Below, piece by piece: positions 1 through 7,952 of a stretch of DNA of 64,000 bases (its first letter is position 1; the number at the start of each line of letters is the position of its first letter). This stretch comes from Leptospira biflexa (GTDB lineage: Bacteria > Spirochaetota > UBA4802 > UB4802), in NCBI GenBank assembly GCA_020721905.1, contig DYLU01000007.1:1-64000 (forward strand). Direction: 5' to 3'. A program made the translations under genes and the position numbers. The notes beneath the pieces were generated by a model that ran no database searches, had not been told where the DNA came from, and saw nothing but the letters and a program-made list of their open reading frames with translations.

Positions 1-311
1 AATGGGGGTTCCACAATGGGCTTGACATTGCTGCACCGTATGGAACTCCAGTAGGTTCTGCACGTAGTGGTGTTGTTATTGCAGCAGGGTGGATGGGTGG
101 TTATGGGAAAGCTGTTATCGTTCAGCATGATGAAGGCTTTAAAACACTCTATGGTCATCTGTCTACAATAAATGTTCGTCCCGGGCAAAAAGTTAAGGCA
201 GGGCAGTTTTTAGGAAGAGTTGGATCCACCGGATGGTCAACGGGACCTCATTTGCATTTTACGCTATGGCAATATAATAAACTGATAAACCCCATGAAGG
301 TGCTATGGTAA
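1..311 (+). CDS. M23 family metallopeptidase, C-terminal part (5' end outside window)
   Basis: The reading frame is open from base 3 and ends with the stop at 309-311, so only the C-terminal ~100 residues of a LytM-type peptidase are present. Both zinc motifs are visible: His-Asn-Gly-x-Asp at bases 12-26 (HxxxD) and His-Leu-His at 249-257 (HxH), plus the usual YGHLS segment. The family cleaves peptide cross-links of peptidoglycan in the periplasm, or serves as an inactive amidase activator. With all zinc ligands present, this copy looks active. The missing N-terminus normally carries a signal peptide and LysM or coiled-coil regions, so its exact class cannot be decided. It lies 10 nt upstream of the next gene and may be co-transcribed with it. 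Confidence 0.88.
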   Translation, partial: WGFHNGLDIAAPYGTPVGSARSGVVIAAGWMGGYGKAVIVQHDEGFKTLYGHLSTINVRPGQKVKAGQFLGRVGSTGWSTGPHLHFTLWQYNKLINPMKVLW

Positions 312-321
312 ATGTAGCATC

Positions 322-1764
322 ATGCATGAACAAAAAATCAGTCAATTTTTAAAAAAATCCGCTCATCAATTAAGTCATGAGGCTGTACAGCAATTATCTC
401 TGTTTCTGAAACTGCTTATACAGTATAACGAGTCACATGACCTTACGCGGATAAAAGATATAGATGAAATTATCATAAAACATTTTGTAGATTCATTATA
501 TATATCTTCATTAATTGATATACCATCGCCTCTTCTTGATATTGGCACTGGTGCTGGTTTTCCCGGAATTCCTTTGGCGATAGTTCATAGAAATAACTTT
601 TTTATTTTAGCAGAAAGCAGACACAAAAGAGTTGAATTCCTTACTATCGTAAAAAATGAATTACATCTTGATAATGTAGAACTTTATCCTCACCTGGTAA
701 CTCAAAAATCTTTTTTTAACGTGAATGGAGTTATTACGCGTGCTGTTGAGTCTATTGAAGACACATTGCACCGATGCAGACATTTTTTAACAAAGGGTAA
801 ATTTGTTATATTTATGAAAGGTCCTGCAGTAGATGAAGAAAAAATAGAAAAGCATGACGATTATAGTTTAGTAGTTGATAAACACTATACGCTGCCTGAT
901 ACAAAGTATCAAAGAAGGCTTATAGTTTATAAAAAAGTAACTGATGAAATAAAGAAACTATATTATATACATAAGGATGGCACATCACCAGAGGGCATAG
1001 CAATAACGTCATCTGAAAACAAGCGGTTCAAAGAATTTAAAAAGATTGCAGAAAATCCCAAAAAGTACAATACCACCTTTGTTTCCGGAAAAAAAATAAT
1101 TAAAGAATTAATAGATACAAAACCTCAATTATGCAAATATGTAATTATTTATGACGGGTATACAGAATCAGATCCGGATTTTATACATCTCATTTCAAAA
1201 TTTAGTAAACAAAGAATTATTATCCTGAAAAAATCGCTGTTTAATGAGATAGATATTACCGAAGCAGATCAACCGGTAATGGTTGTACAGGTACCTGCTC
1301 TTACGCAGTGGGATTATACCTGCCGGGGACTATCGCTCATGATTCCCTTTCAGGACCCGGTTAATATGGGTGCTGCTATACGAAGTGCTGTTGCGTTTAG
1401 TGTTACACATATTATTGTGTGTGAAAATGCAGCATATCCTTTTCATCAAAGGGCGGTAAGGGCATCGGCTGGGGCAGTGTTCCATTGTACCATAGAAAAA
1501 GGTCCAGCTTTGCATATGCTTGATACCCGGACAGTACCCTGCCCCATTTTAGCACTTGATATGGAAGGAAAACATATTTACAATTACAAATTCCCACAAA
1601 AAGCTATTTTATTGCCTGGAACTGAGGGTCCCGGATTGCCTGCTATTGATAACGCAGTAAAATTGAGCATACCAATTCATACGGTAGAATCGCTTAATGC
1701 AGCTGTTGCAGTATCCATAGCATTGTATGAGTGGCATAAACAAAACAAGAATATTGAAAATTAA
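322..1764 (+). CDS. rsmG: Fusion protein: RsmG 16S rRNA G527 methyltransferase + SpoU/TrmH-type RNA 2'-O-methyltransferase
   Basis: One uninterrupted 480-residue frame carries two methyltransferases. Residues 1 to ~208 match RsmG/GidB (N7-methylation of 16S rRNA G527): YNESHDLT near residue 35, KHFVDSL near 53 and the AdoMet loop DIGTGAGFPG at 73-82. Residues ~225-480 match SpoU/TrmH (SPOUT) enzymes: a substrate-binding-like region, motif 1 with Asn348 and Arg354 (DPVNMGAAIRSA), motif 2 LLPGTEGPGLP, and motif 3 SLNAAVAVSIALYEW. RsmG alone is ~210 residues and RlmB/TrmH types ~250, so both halves are full length. The frame is continuous across the junction near base 946. The SpoU half most resembles 23S rRNA Gm methyltransferases, but its target base cannot be told from sequence. 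No strong Shine-Dalgarno precedes the ATG. Confidence 0.9.
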   Translation: MHEQKISQFLKKSAHQLSHEAVQQLSLFLKLLIQYNESHDLTRIKDIDEIIIKHFVDSLYISSLIDIPSPLLDIGTGAGFPGIPLAIVHRNNFFILAESRHKRVEFLTIVKNELHLDNVELYPHLVTQKSFFNVNGVITRAVESIEDTLHRCRHFLTKGKFVIFMKGPAVDEEKIEKHDDYSLVVDKHYTLPDTKYQRRLIVYKKVTDEIKKLYYIHKDGTSPEGIAITSSENKRFKEFKKIAENPKKYNTTFVSGKKIIKELIDTKPQLCKYVIIYDGYTESDPDFIHLISKFSKQRIIILKKSLFNEIDITEADQPVMVVQVPALTQWDYTCRGLSLMIPFQDPVNMGAAIRSAVAFSVTHIIVCENAAYPFHQRAVRASAGAVFHCTIEKGPALHMLDTRTVPCPILALDMEGKHIYNYKFPQKAILLPGTEGPGLPAIDNAVKLSIPIHTVESLNAAVAVSIALYEWHKQNKNIEN

Positions 1765-1780
1765 AACGAAGTATATTACC

Positions 1781-3214
1781 TTACCTTCTAAATTTATCTC
1801 GTAGTTTAAGATAAAACTTGCCGGCTTTCATTGCTATGTCTTCCTTTGTATCCTCTTCCATGCTCAAATCAGGAATTTGACCAGTGGGACCATACATGCC
1901 TTCCATCATTTTTAATATATTGTTTCTTATCATTTTACGCATAGGTATATGTGAAATCATTCCATACATTGCAGCGCTTCCTTCATAAGCCAGATGAGGA
2001 TTTTTTTTAACATGCTCAAATGCATTTTTTACATCATTTATAAATTGTTGGACAACTTTGGCATGTACTGGTGTAATCATTGCGTGCAGTGCATCTGGCC
2101 GCTGTAGCCTGTCAACATGCCATCCTTTCTTTTCTAAAATATCCCCAATTGCAAACGTATTGACATCAGGGTCAATCGAACGGTATGCAAAAACACTCAT
2201 ATGAGGGGTGCCTAATATTTCCATTCCTTTAATTGATTTTATGCCTTTTTGAATTTTTTTTGTAGTTTCCATAATAGTTTTTGCATTGTGTAAATACCCT
2301 TCCTCACCCTGTGAAACCATTGCTGCCCAGGCCGCTGCTATTGTTCCGCCAGGTCGTGTTCCAAGTAAAGCTGGTGAGGCAAAAACTCCACCACGCCAAT
2401 CTTCATAGATGAAGAATTGATGACGTAAATACTGCATATTTCTATACACGATGACCGAAGCGCCTTTTGCACTGAAACCGTATTTATGAACATCGGCAGA
2501 CATTGATGTTACTCCTTCAACACGGAAGTCAAAAGGTGGGATTTCATAGCCCAACTTTTCAACAAATGGTAAAAGAAAACCACCCAAGCAGGCATCAACA
2601 TGAAGAGGCAGCTTTTTCCTAATTGCTATCGTGCTCAGTGAATCAATTGGGTCAATAACACCATACGGATAACAGGGCGCTGAGCCAACAATAAGTATGG
2701 TATTGCGATTAATGAGTTTTTCAACTGCTGTAACATTTACTTTAAAATCTTTATCCAATGGAGCATGAATAATTTTCACATCAAAATATTCAGCAGCTTT
2801 TTCAAATGCAACATGAATGCTTTCCGGAACAATCAGTTCAGGTTTTTTAATCTGCGGCCGTAGTTCACGCGCCATATCACGGTATGTTTTAACAGCTAAA
2901 AGACAGCTTTCAGTTCCACCTGAAGTCATTGTCCCGCATGCATCATTACCCGCATGCAACATTTGTGCAGTCATTTTTACTACTTCATATTCAAACTGTT
3001 TCAGGCTTTTGAATGCCATTGGATTGAGGCCATTTTCGTCAAAATACAGATCAAATGCTTTTTGTAAAAATTTTGTATGTTCATCATCACGGTGGTATAC
3101 AAGACTGAATGTTTTTCCTTTTTTCCAGTTGGCGTCGTTAATACCATATTGCTTCATAATCGATAATACTTTATTATATAGTAATCCTTTTTCTGGGAGT
3201 TGTGTAAATTCCAT
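1781..3214 (-). CDS. PLP-dependent lyase/decarboxylase, sphingosine-1-phosphate lyase-like
   Basis: A fold-type I PLP enzyme of the group II decarboxylase family. The PLP lysine is Lys244 in SADVHKYGFSAKG, with upstream TSGGTES (phosphate binding) and the Asp of HVDACLGG. HVDACLGGF and ADVHKYG, together with the ~477-residue length, resemble sphingosine-1-phosphate lyases and related aldehyde-lyases more than glutamate decarboxylases. No N-terminal membrane anchor is visible, as expected for bacterial forms. I chose ATG 3212-3214 because AGGAG stands 8 nt upstream; an upstream in-frame start to 3247 has no such site. The actual substrate (a phosphorylated long-chain base or an amino acid) is not shown by the sequence. 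The next upstream gene, a DUF819 protein, lies ~50 bp away on the same strand and may share its transcript. Confidence 0.8.
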   Translation of the reverse strand: MEFTQLPEKGLLYNKVLSIMKQYGINDANWKKGKTFSLVYHRDDEHTKFLQKAFDLYFDENGLNPMAFKSLKQFEYEVVKMTAQMLHAGNDACGTMTSGGTESCLLAVKTYRDMARELRPQIKKPELIVPESIHVAFEKAAEYFDVKIIHAPLDKDFKVNVTAVEKLINRNTILIVGSAPCYPYGVIDPIDSLSTIAIRKKLPLHVDACLGGFLLPFVEKLGYEIPPFDFRVEGVTSMSADVHKYGFSAKGASVIVYRNMQYLRHQFFIYEDWRGGVFASPALLGTRPGGTIAAAWAAMVSQGEEGYLHNAKTIMETTKKIQKGIKSIKGMEILGTPHMSVFAYRSIDPDVNTFAIGDILEKKGWHVDRLQRPDALHAMITPVHAKVVQQFINDVKNAFEHVKKNPHLAYEGSAAMYGMISHIPMRKMIRNNILKMMEGMYGPTGQIPDLSMEEDTKEDIAMKAGKFYLKLRDKFRR

Positions 3215-3263
3215 AAATAGTCTCCTGTTAAAAATTATATCTATCAATTACGCATACACTACC

Positions 3264-4418
3264 TTATATTGAGCGAAATAAGTAACCGAAGGTAATACCA
3301 AGATAATTGCCAATTGCATAGCCAATAACTCCAGTAGTAATTCCTGACAAAATAATATATTTATTGTGAAGCGCATCTGCAACTACGGGTACAAATGGTG
3401 GGGAGCATATACCAGCTACCGATGTGATAATGTAGGTATCAGTATCAATTGAAAAAATTTTGCAGAATATTCCGTGTAAAAGCAGACTACCAAAAATAGC
3501 AATGAACACATAGAGTAGAAGATAAATATTAATATGAATAAGATTGTCAATATTAACCATTGAACCAACTATCGTGCAGAAAATATATATTAAATACATC
3601 CCAAACTGGAATGTCCTTTTTAGATTATGAACATAAGGGCTGAGCGAAAAAAGTATAGCAACAGTGGTTAAGGCAAGAATAACAATCATTGTTTGATATT
3701 GTTGAGGGAAAACAAGTGAAATACCAAATGAGATAGCTACAACAAGAAATGATAGTACGAATGCAATTATAAGTTGAGGAAATATTTTCCGTGTAAAAAT
3801 GTCCCCATAAAGTTTTATGTCTTCATCAGTTTTTGCATTTTCCCCTTCATCATTTACAACTGAGAAAGCCGGAAGAAACTTTAAAAAAATCCTTTGGGCT
3901 ATTGATACCAGAAAGATTATATAGAGCATTGAGAAAACAGTATCATATGTATGAACAATGACAAATGTGGTTGAATCAACCTGGAAAGCTTCCTTAATAG
4001 CAGCTAAATTTGGGGTGCCGCCGGTATAAACGCCTATAAGCATACCTGCTATCTTCCATGCATCAGGTATGGAATGTTTAAATGTTATATATCCAATAAA
4101 AACAATAATAATAACTGCTATGCTTCCCAGGCTAAAAGAAAGCAAAGCTTTACCAGCTAACTTAAACCAGGTTTTAATATTTATCGTAAAAAGAAGCAGA
4201 GGAATACCCAATACAATAGAAATATTGGATCCAATGTCCTGAATTTGTTTTGCATTATCCGGAAGTATTCCTATATTACCTATTGTTATCCCAGCTATAT
4301 AACATAGTAATACAGGTCCAATTTTATTGATTATTGGAAACCTGTAACAGCAATATATTATTATAGCAGGAATTAAGATATAGAAGCTTATTAAAAAGAC
4401 TGAATAGAAAGTATCCAT
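3264..4418 (-). CDS. DUF819 family (YjcL-like) multi-pass membrane protein
   Basis: About 384 residues with roughly ten to eleven hydrophobic segments. The short YTGGTPN motif mid-protein and the paired transmembrane bundles separated by a charged loop (near residue 190) fit the DUF819/YjcL family of presumed transporters. The substrate is unknown. I start at ATG 4416-4418, which has GGAG 6 nt upstream; the longer start at 4439 lies inside an operator-like palindrome and lacks a ribosome site. A sigma-70-like promoter with two operator copies lies immediately upstream, and a TetR gene is divergent, so repression by that TetR is likely. The downstream PLP lyase could be in the same transcript, which would make a transport-plus-catabolism pair. 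Confidence 0.72.
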   Translation of the reverse strand: MDTFYSVFLISFYILIPAIIIYCCYRFPIINKIGPVLLCYIAGITIGNIGILPDNAKQIQDIGSNISIVLGIPLLLFTINIKTWFKLAGKALLSFSLGSIAVIIIVFIGYITFKHSIPDAWKIAGMLIGVYTGGTPNLAAIKEAFQVDSTTFVIVHTYDTVFSMLYIIFLVSIAQRIFLKFLPAFSVVNDEGENAKTDEDIKLYGDIFTRKIFPQLIIAFVLSFLVVAISFGISLVFPQQYQTMIVILALTTVAILFSLSPYVHNLKRTFQFGMYLIYIFCTIVGSMVNIDNLIHINIYLLLYVFIAIFGSLLLHGIFCKIFSIDTDTYIITSVAGICSPPFVPVVADALHNKYIILSGITTGVIGYAIGNYLGITFGYLFRSI

Positions 4419-4434
4419 AGAACACTCCATAAAA

Positions 4435-4477
4435 TTCATTATAATGAAATATATTTCACTATAGTGAAATATGTCAA
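4435..4477 (-). promoter_or_regulatory. Promoter of the DUF819 gene with two tandem TetR-type operator palindromes
   Basis: On the minus strand, TTGACA (4472-4477) is followed after 17-18 nt by ATATAT/TATATT (4448-4454). Two 14-bp perfect palindromes of the form TTCAYTATARTGAA lie here: 4435-4448 and 4455-4468, exactly 20 bp apart. The second fills the spacer between -35 and -10. The first covers the start of transcription. This is the classical layout for repression by two TetR-family dimers on one face of the helix. The divergent TetR gene at 4631 is the obvious candidate repressor (inference). Confidence 0.75.
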
Positions 4478-4630
4478 GAAAAATTTTTTGTTTGACTTTA
4501 TTATTTCATGAGAATTACCTTGAAGGCATTCGGGTATAAAATGTTATACTATCTATTTTTTTGGAATATGATATTTTATTATTGCTCATCATTATTAAGT
4601 ATATAATTTTATTCAGGAACTGGCAGGGCT

Positions 4631-5290
4631 ATGAAAAAAGCTGAACGAATACAGTGGGAGAAAGAACAAAAGGTAAATAGATTTATTCAAATTGCAAAGG
4701 GGATATTTTTTCAGAAAGGATATGACACAACAACTATCGACGAAGTAGCAAAACTTGCTGGTTATAATAAACGAACACTCTATCATTATTTTAAGGATAA
4801 AGAAGAGTTATTTTTGGCGGTGGTTTTAGATGGGCTTAAGTTATTCAATGAAAAACTACAGGAAGCATATGATAACCCAATTGAAAAACATACTAAGCTT
4901 TACAGTATGGGTAAGGCTTTTTTTACATTCTTTCTTGAATATCCTCATTATTTTAATCTCATAATGACATATGAAGCTCGTAATTGTATATACTATCCAG
5001 CACAAGTTTCAAACGGTATAGGATTTTATAAAAATGAGTGCCAAAAAATTGCCGACAGAAATACTGAGTTGATATTGGAAGCTATAGAATACGGCATACA
5101 GGAAGGTAGCATACATACTACTCTGACACCAAGGCAGCTGATGGTAATACTGTGGGGCCAGGTTTTTGGGATTACACAGATAATTATGATGCGTCAGACA
5201 TACTTTAAAGAAGCCTTTGGTATTGACCACACCGAATTATTTGAAAGATTTCTCCTTCACACAGAAAAAACGTTAAACAATCCCATATAA
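4631..5290 (+). CDS. TetR/AcrR family transcriptional regulator
   Basis: 219 residues. The N-terminal helix-turn-helix covers about residues 15-62, with the canonical FFQKGYDTTTIDEVAKLAG and the recognition-helix tail LYHYFKDKEELF. The C-terminal ligand-binding half is all-helical and specific to no recognised ligand class. It is divergent from the DUF819/PLP-lyase genes, and two operator-like palindromes lie over their promoter. The gene itself starts ~160 bp from the nearer palindrome, so autoregulation is possible but not obvious. A strong hairpin follows its stop. TetR proteins are usually repressors released by a small ligand; here the ligand may be the substrate of the DUF819 protein (inference). 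Confidence 0.9.
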   Translation: MKKAERIQWEKEQKVNRFIQIAKGIFFQKGYDTTTIDEVAKLAGYNKRTLYHYFKDKEELFLAVVLDGLKLFNEKLQEAYDNPIEKHTKLYSMGKAFFTFFLEYPHYFNLIMTYEARNCIYYPAQVSNGIGFYKNECQKIADRNTELILEAIEYGIQEGSIHTTLTPRQLMVILWGQVFGITQIIMMRQTYFKEAFGIDHTELFERFLLHTEKTLNNPI

Positions 5291-5299
5291 CTAATAAAA

Positions 5300-5324
5300 A
5301 AAGCCGCCAAAAAATAGCGGCTTT
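5300..5324. terminator. Bidirectional intrinsic terminator between the tetR and csp genes
   Basis: Stem AAAGCCGC (5300-5307) pairs with GCGGCTTT (5317-5324) around a 9-nt loop. Read on the minus strand it ends in a run of seven T residues, a strong terminator for the cold-shock gene. On the plus strand the T-run is short, but it may still stop tetR transcription. Confidence 0.85.
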
Positions 5325-5348
5325 AGATAAGTGGTTTTTACAATAGTA

Positions 5349-5549
5349 TTATATCGCTCTAACGGAAACAGCTCGCGGACCCTTATCGCTGCTTTCGATC
5401 TCAAATTCAACCTTTTGTCCTTCTTTTAATGTCCTGAAACCGTTACCAATAATACCGGTATAATGTACAAATACATCGCTACCGTCTTCTTTGGAAATGA
5501 ATCCAAAACCTTTCTTTTCATTGAACCACTTGATTGTACCTTTAGGCAT
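5349..5549 (-). CDS. Cold-shock domain protein (CspA family)
   Basis: 66 residues, the standard length of a single cold-shock OB-fold. RNP1 is KGFGFI and RNP2 is VFVHY, with the N-terminal [12 protein letters not shown] typical of CspA-like RNA chaperones that melt mRNA structure. AAGGAG stands 8 nt before the ATG. A near-consensus promoter 130-160 nt upstream gives a long 5' leader, a hallmark of post-transcriptionally controlled csp genes. The gene is followed by a strong terminator, so it is monocistronic. Which Csp paralogue it is, and whether it is cold-inducible, cannot be read from the sequence. Confidence 0.96.
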   Translation of the reverse strand: MPKGTIKWFNEKKGFGFISKEDGSDVFVHYTGIIGNGFRTLKEGQKVEFEIESSDKGPRAVSVRAI

Positions 5550-5684
5550 GTGAAAAACTCCTTAAATAAATAAAATACGGCTAAAAGCCTCATCAGTAAG
5601 ATGTGCATTCGTTTTATTTTTAAAACTCCGGAAGGAATTTTTATGAAAATAAAACTAAACTATACAACCTTACTGCTTGTAACA
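5550..5684 (-). promoter_or_regulatory. Long 5' leader of the cold-shock mRNA
   Basis: Between the inferred transcription start (near 5678) and the csp ATG lie about 128 untranslated nucleotides, with GGC-UUUUA-GCC as a small hairpin about 45 nt before the start and the Shine-Dalgarno AAGGAG in an AU-rich, probably open context. Long leaders in csp mRNAs are known to refold with temperature. No defined cold box is recognised here. Confidence 0.5.
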
Positions 5685-5713
5685 TATATACTAATATTTC
5701 GCTAAGTTGTCAA
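5685..5713 (-). promoter_or_regulatory. Sigma-70 promoter of the csp gene
   Basis: On the minus strand TTGACA (5708-5713) is separated by exactly 17 nt from TATATA (5685-5690, followed by T). The -35 is perfect and the -10 near-consensus, and A/T tracts just upstream could act as an UP element. The start point would be near 5678. Confidence 0.82.
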
Positions 5714-5767
5714 CAATTTATTACAATTTATGTAATTTTTTTATTTAAATAAGAAAAACAGCTCTGG

Positions 5768-7069
5768 TTATATTTTAACCAATCGCATTTCCTTTAACCG
5801 TTTACCAAAAACAACGGTTATGCCCAATCGAAGAATTCCCGATATAAGTAATATTGTATAAATACTACTTTCGTTAACAGGGGGCAACATCTGTATTAAA
5901 TAACCGCCTGATAAGGCTCCAGCGCTAATCATTATGCCATTTATCAGATTTAAATATGAGATATACCGAACACGTTTGGAACTTACTGATGCATCAAACA
6001 TATAGTTGAATGAACTAATGGTGAACCCGGACCATACAACCCCGGAAAATATCTGAACAACAAGCAAATAGATCATATTACAATTTAAGACCCATAATAC
6101 AGGAACTATCGCTATTAATGGTGATGTGATATTCAATACTTTGGCATTCCCAATTTTATCAGCTATTGTACCCCACGAGTGCATGGCTATATACATAACA
6201 AATGGAGCACTGACTGTAACTAATGAATACTCAAAATAAGAAAATGAAAAATGTTGCAGCATGAGAACCGCAAAAAAAGGTGCTGATAGATATACAGCAA
6301 AATTCATCAATGATATAAATGTTATAAAAATAAGAAAATCATTTTTCCTGATACTTTTGAACATGTTAGCTGGCATTATGCTTATCTTTTCAATTTCAAA
6401 TGATGGTTCGTGCATTTTTAAAAGATAGTAAAATGAGATAAATCGGCTGATAGAAGCAATAAGGAAAATAGCTACAAATGTATGCATAATGTATTTTTTG
6501 GGAGACAATCGCAGTGTTATTCCTGCTGACAATGAGACCAGAACAAGTAAAACTCCCAGAATGCTGTTTCGGAATCCAAAGTATTTGCCCCGCTTATGAG
6601 AAGGGATAAGATCGCTCATCAGGCTTGCCCAGGCAGGGTTGCCAATGGAGCCAAATACAGTGTAGAGTGTTACAATAGCTATGAATATTTCAATCTGGTG
6701 ATGTTTGACTAATGACAGGCAATGTCTTAATATATCGGTTTCTATCGCATATACCATAAAAAATAGTATGGCACACAATAAAAGCGTTGAAGCCTGTAAA
6801 AATACGAAAATACAAAATACTGTTTTTCGGGATTTAAAAATCTGAACGAGTCTGTTTGAAAATACCTGCAAGACCGAAGCTGTTATATTAGGAACCGCAC
6901 TTAATATTCCCACATGCACAATAGTGCCTTTAATCACAAGCAGAAATGGTGTAAAGTAATCCTGAACGCAGCCAAACATTATGCTTGCAAATATTCCGTC
7001 AAGAAAAGATGCTTTGAGCGTTTGGCGTAATTTTGTTTTTTTTACTTGTATTTTATTGTTATGTATCAT
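5768..7069 (-). CDS. Major facilitator superfamily transporter
   Basis: About 433 residues with twelve predicted hydrophobic segments in two halves, separated near residue 205-220 by a polar loop. The loop between helices 4 and 5 contains SLMSDLIPSHKRGKYFGFRN, which resembles the conserved G-x-x-x-D-R-x-G-R-R class of MFS loop. The protein looks like an efflux or uptake permease of unknown substrate. The start is uncertain: an ATG at 7067-7069 and a GTG at 7079-7081 are both in frame and neither has a clear ribosome site. It is divergent from parA across a ~120-bp AT-rich gap and has no obvious partner gene. Confidence 0.82.
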   Translation of the reverse strand: MIHNNKIQVKKTKLRQTLKASFLDGIFASIMFGCVQDYFTPFLLVIKGTIVHVGILSAVPNITASVLQVFSNRLVQIFKSRKTVFCIFVFLQASTLLLCAILFFMVYAIETDILRHCLSLVKHHQIEIFIAIVTLYTVFGSIGNPAWASLMSDLIPSHKRGKYFGFRNSILGVLLVLVSLSAGITLRLSPKKYIMHTFVAIFLIASISRFISFYYLLKMHEPSFEIEKISIMPANMFKSIRKNDFLIFITFISLMNFAVYLSAPFFAVLMLQHFSFSYFEYSLVTVSAPFVMYIAMHSWGTIADKIGNAKVLNITSPLIAIVPVLWVLNCNMIYLLVVQIFSGVVWSGFTISSFNYMFDASVSSKRVRYISYLNLINGIMISAGALSGGYLIQMLPPVNESSIYTILLISGILRLGITVVFGKRLKEMRLVKI

Positions 7070-7202
7070 ATATGGAAGCACAAATGAATATTATGTACAT
7101 TTGCAATACTTTTACAGATAAAATACGAAAAAATTTATTAAAAATATGTTTTAGCGTGTGCGATAGTAACTGTAACATAAATATTATTTCGGGATTAATC
7201 CA

Positions 7203-7952
7203 GTGAGAATTATTGCCATTTCAAACAATAAGGGAGGCGTGGGCAAAACTACCAGCACAGTAAACATTGCCGCCGCCTTACAGATTTTAGGAAAAAAAGT
7301 TCTTGTTATCGATATTGACCATCAGGCACAGTCAACATACCATTTTGGGTATAACCCCAATAATTTAACATATTCAGTATATAATGTGCTTAAAGGGGAA
7401 ATTGCATATCAAGATGTCATTATTAACCGGGATGGATTGCATATTCTCCCGTCAAAAAATGAACTTAAAGATATTGAATTTATTCCATTACCTGCCAAAG
7501 AATTTTTATTAAAGGAAGCATTGGAAGGAATCTCTGATTATGATTTTACCCTGATAGATTGCCCACCGTCATTGGGAATATTGACACTGAATGCTCTGAC
7601 ATTTGCTCATGAAATATTGGTTCCACTTCAGGTTCAGTTTTTGCCATTTCATGGTATGTATAATTTGTTTGAAGCAGTGCAAATGGTAAGACGCAGACTT
7701 AACAAAGATATTGAGATAACCGGTATTATTGGGACCATGTTTAATCCCAAAAAACAGATAAATGTTGAAGTAATAGAAGAAACTAAAAAACGACTTCCAG
7801 GTAAATTGTTTGAAACGCTTATTCGTGAAAATGTTCTTCTGCAGGAAGCACCAAGCTGGGGAAAAACTATATTTGAATACAAGCCTAACAGCAATGGTGC
7901 CGTAGATTACATGAATCTTACCAAAGAGATTTTAGAAAAGGATGTAAACTAA
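7203..7952 (+). CDS. ParA/Soj-type ATPase without an adjacent parB
   Basis: 249 residues starting with GTG. The deviant Walker A is KGGVGKTT at residues 10-17, whose first lysine is the signature of ParA/MinD ATPases. It is followed by DIDHQAQST and the Walker B-like FTLIDCPPSLG. These proteins dimerise on ATP and bind DNA or membranes to position chromosomes, plasmids or protein clusters. Neither a ParB gene nor parS-like repeats are adjacent: the neighbours are an MFS gene (divergent) and a kinase-like gene (convergent). It may be a chromosomal Soj whose partner is elsewhere, or an orphan ParA positioning a cellular cluster. Its stop overlaps the convergent neighbour's stop by 4 nt. Confidence 0.9.
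   Translation: MRIIAISNNKGGVGKTTSTVNIAAALQILGKKVLVIDIDHQAQSTYHFGYNPNNLTYSVYNVLKGEIAYQDVIINRDGLHILPSKNELKDIEFIPLPAKEFLLKEALEGISDYDFTLIDCPPSLGILTLNALTFAHEILVPLQVQFLPFHGMYNLFEAVQMVRRRLNKDIEITGIIGTMFNPKKQINVEVIEETKKRLPGKLFETLIRENVLLQEAPSWGKTIFEYKPNSNGAVDYMNLTKEILEKDVN

Noticed and set aside
2817-3272. 151-codon frame antisense to the PLP lyase
   Set aside because: It is a shadow of a well-supported gene on the other strand; the same holds for the long antisense frames at 34230-34748, 39609-39965 and 53376-53825.
5560-5610. Hammerhead-ribozyme-like core in the csp leader (minus strand CTGATGAG-GGC-loop-GCC)
   Set aside because: The first core half and a short stem are there, but the required GAAA after the stem is GUAU, and no flanking stems I and III can be drawn. 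A chance match.
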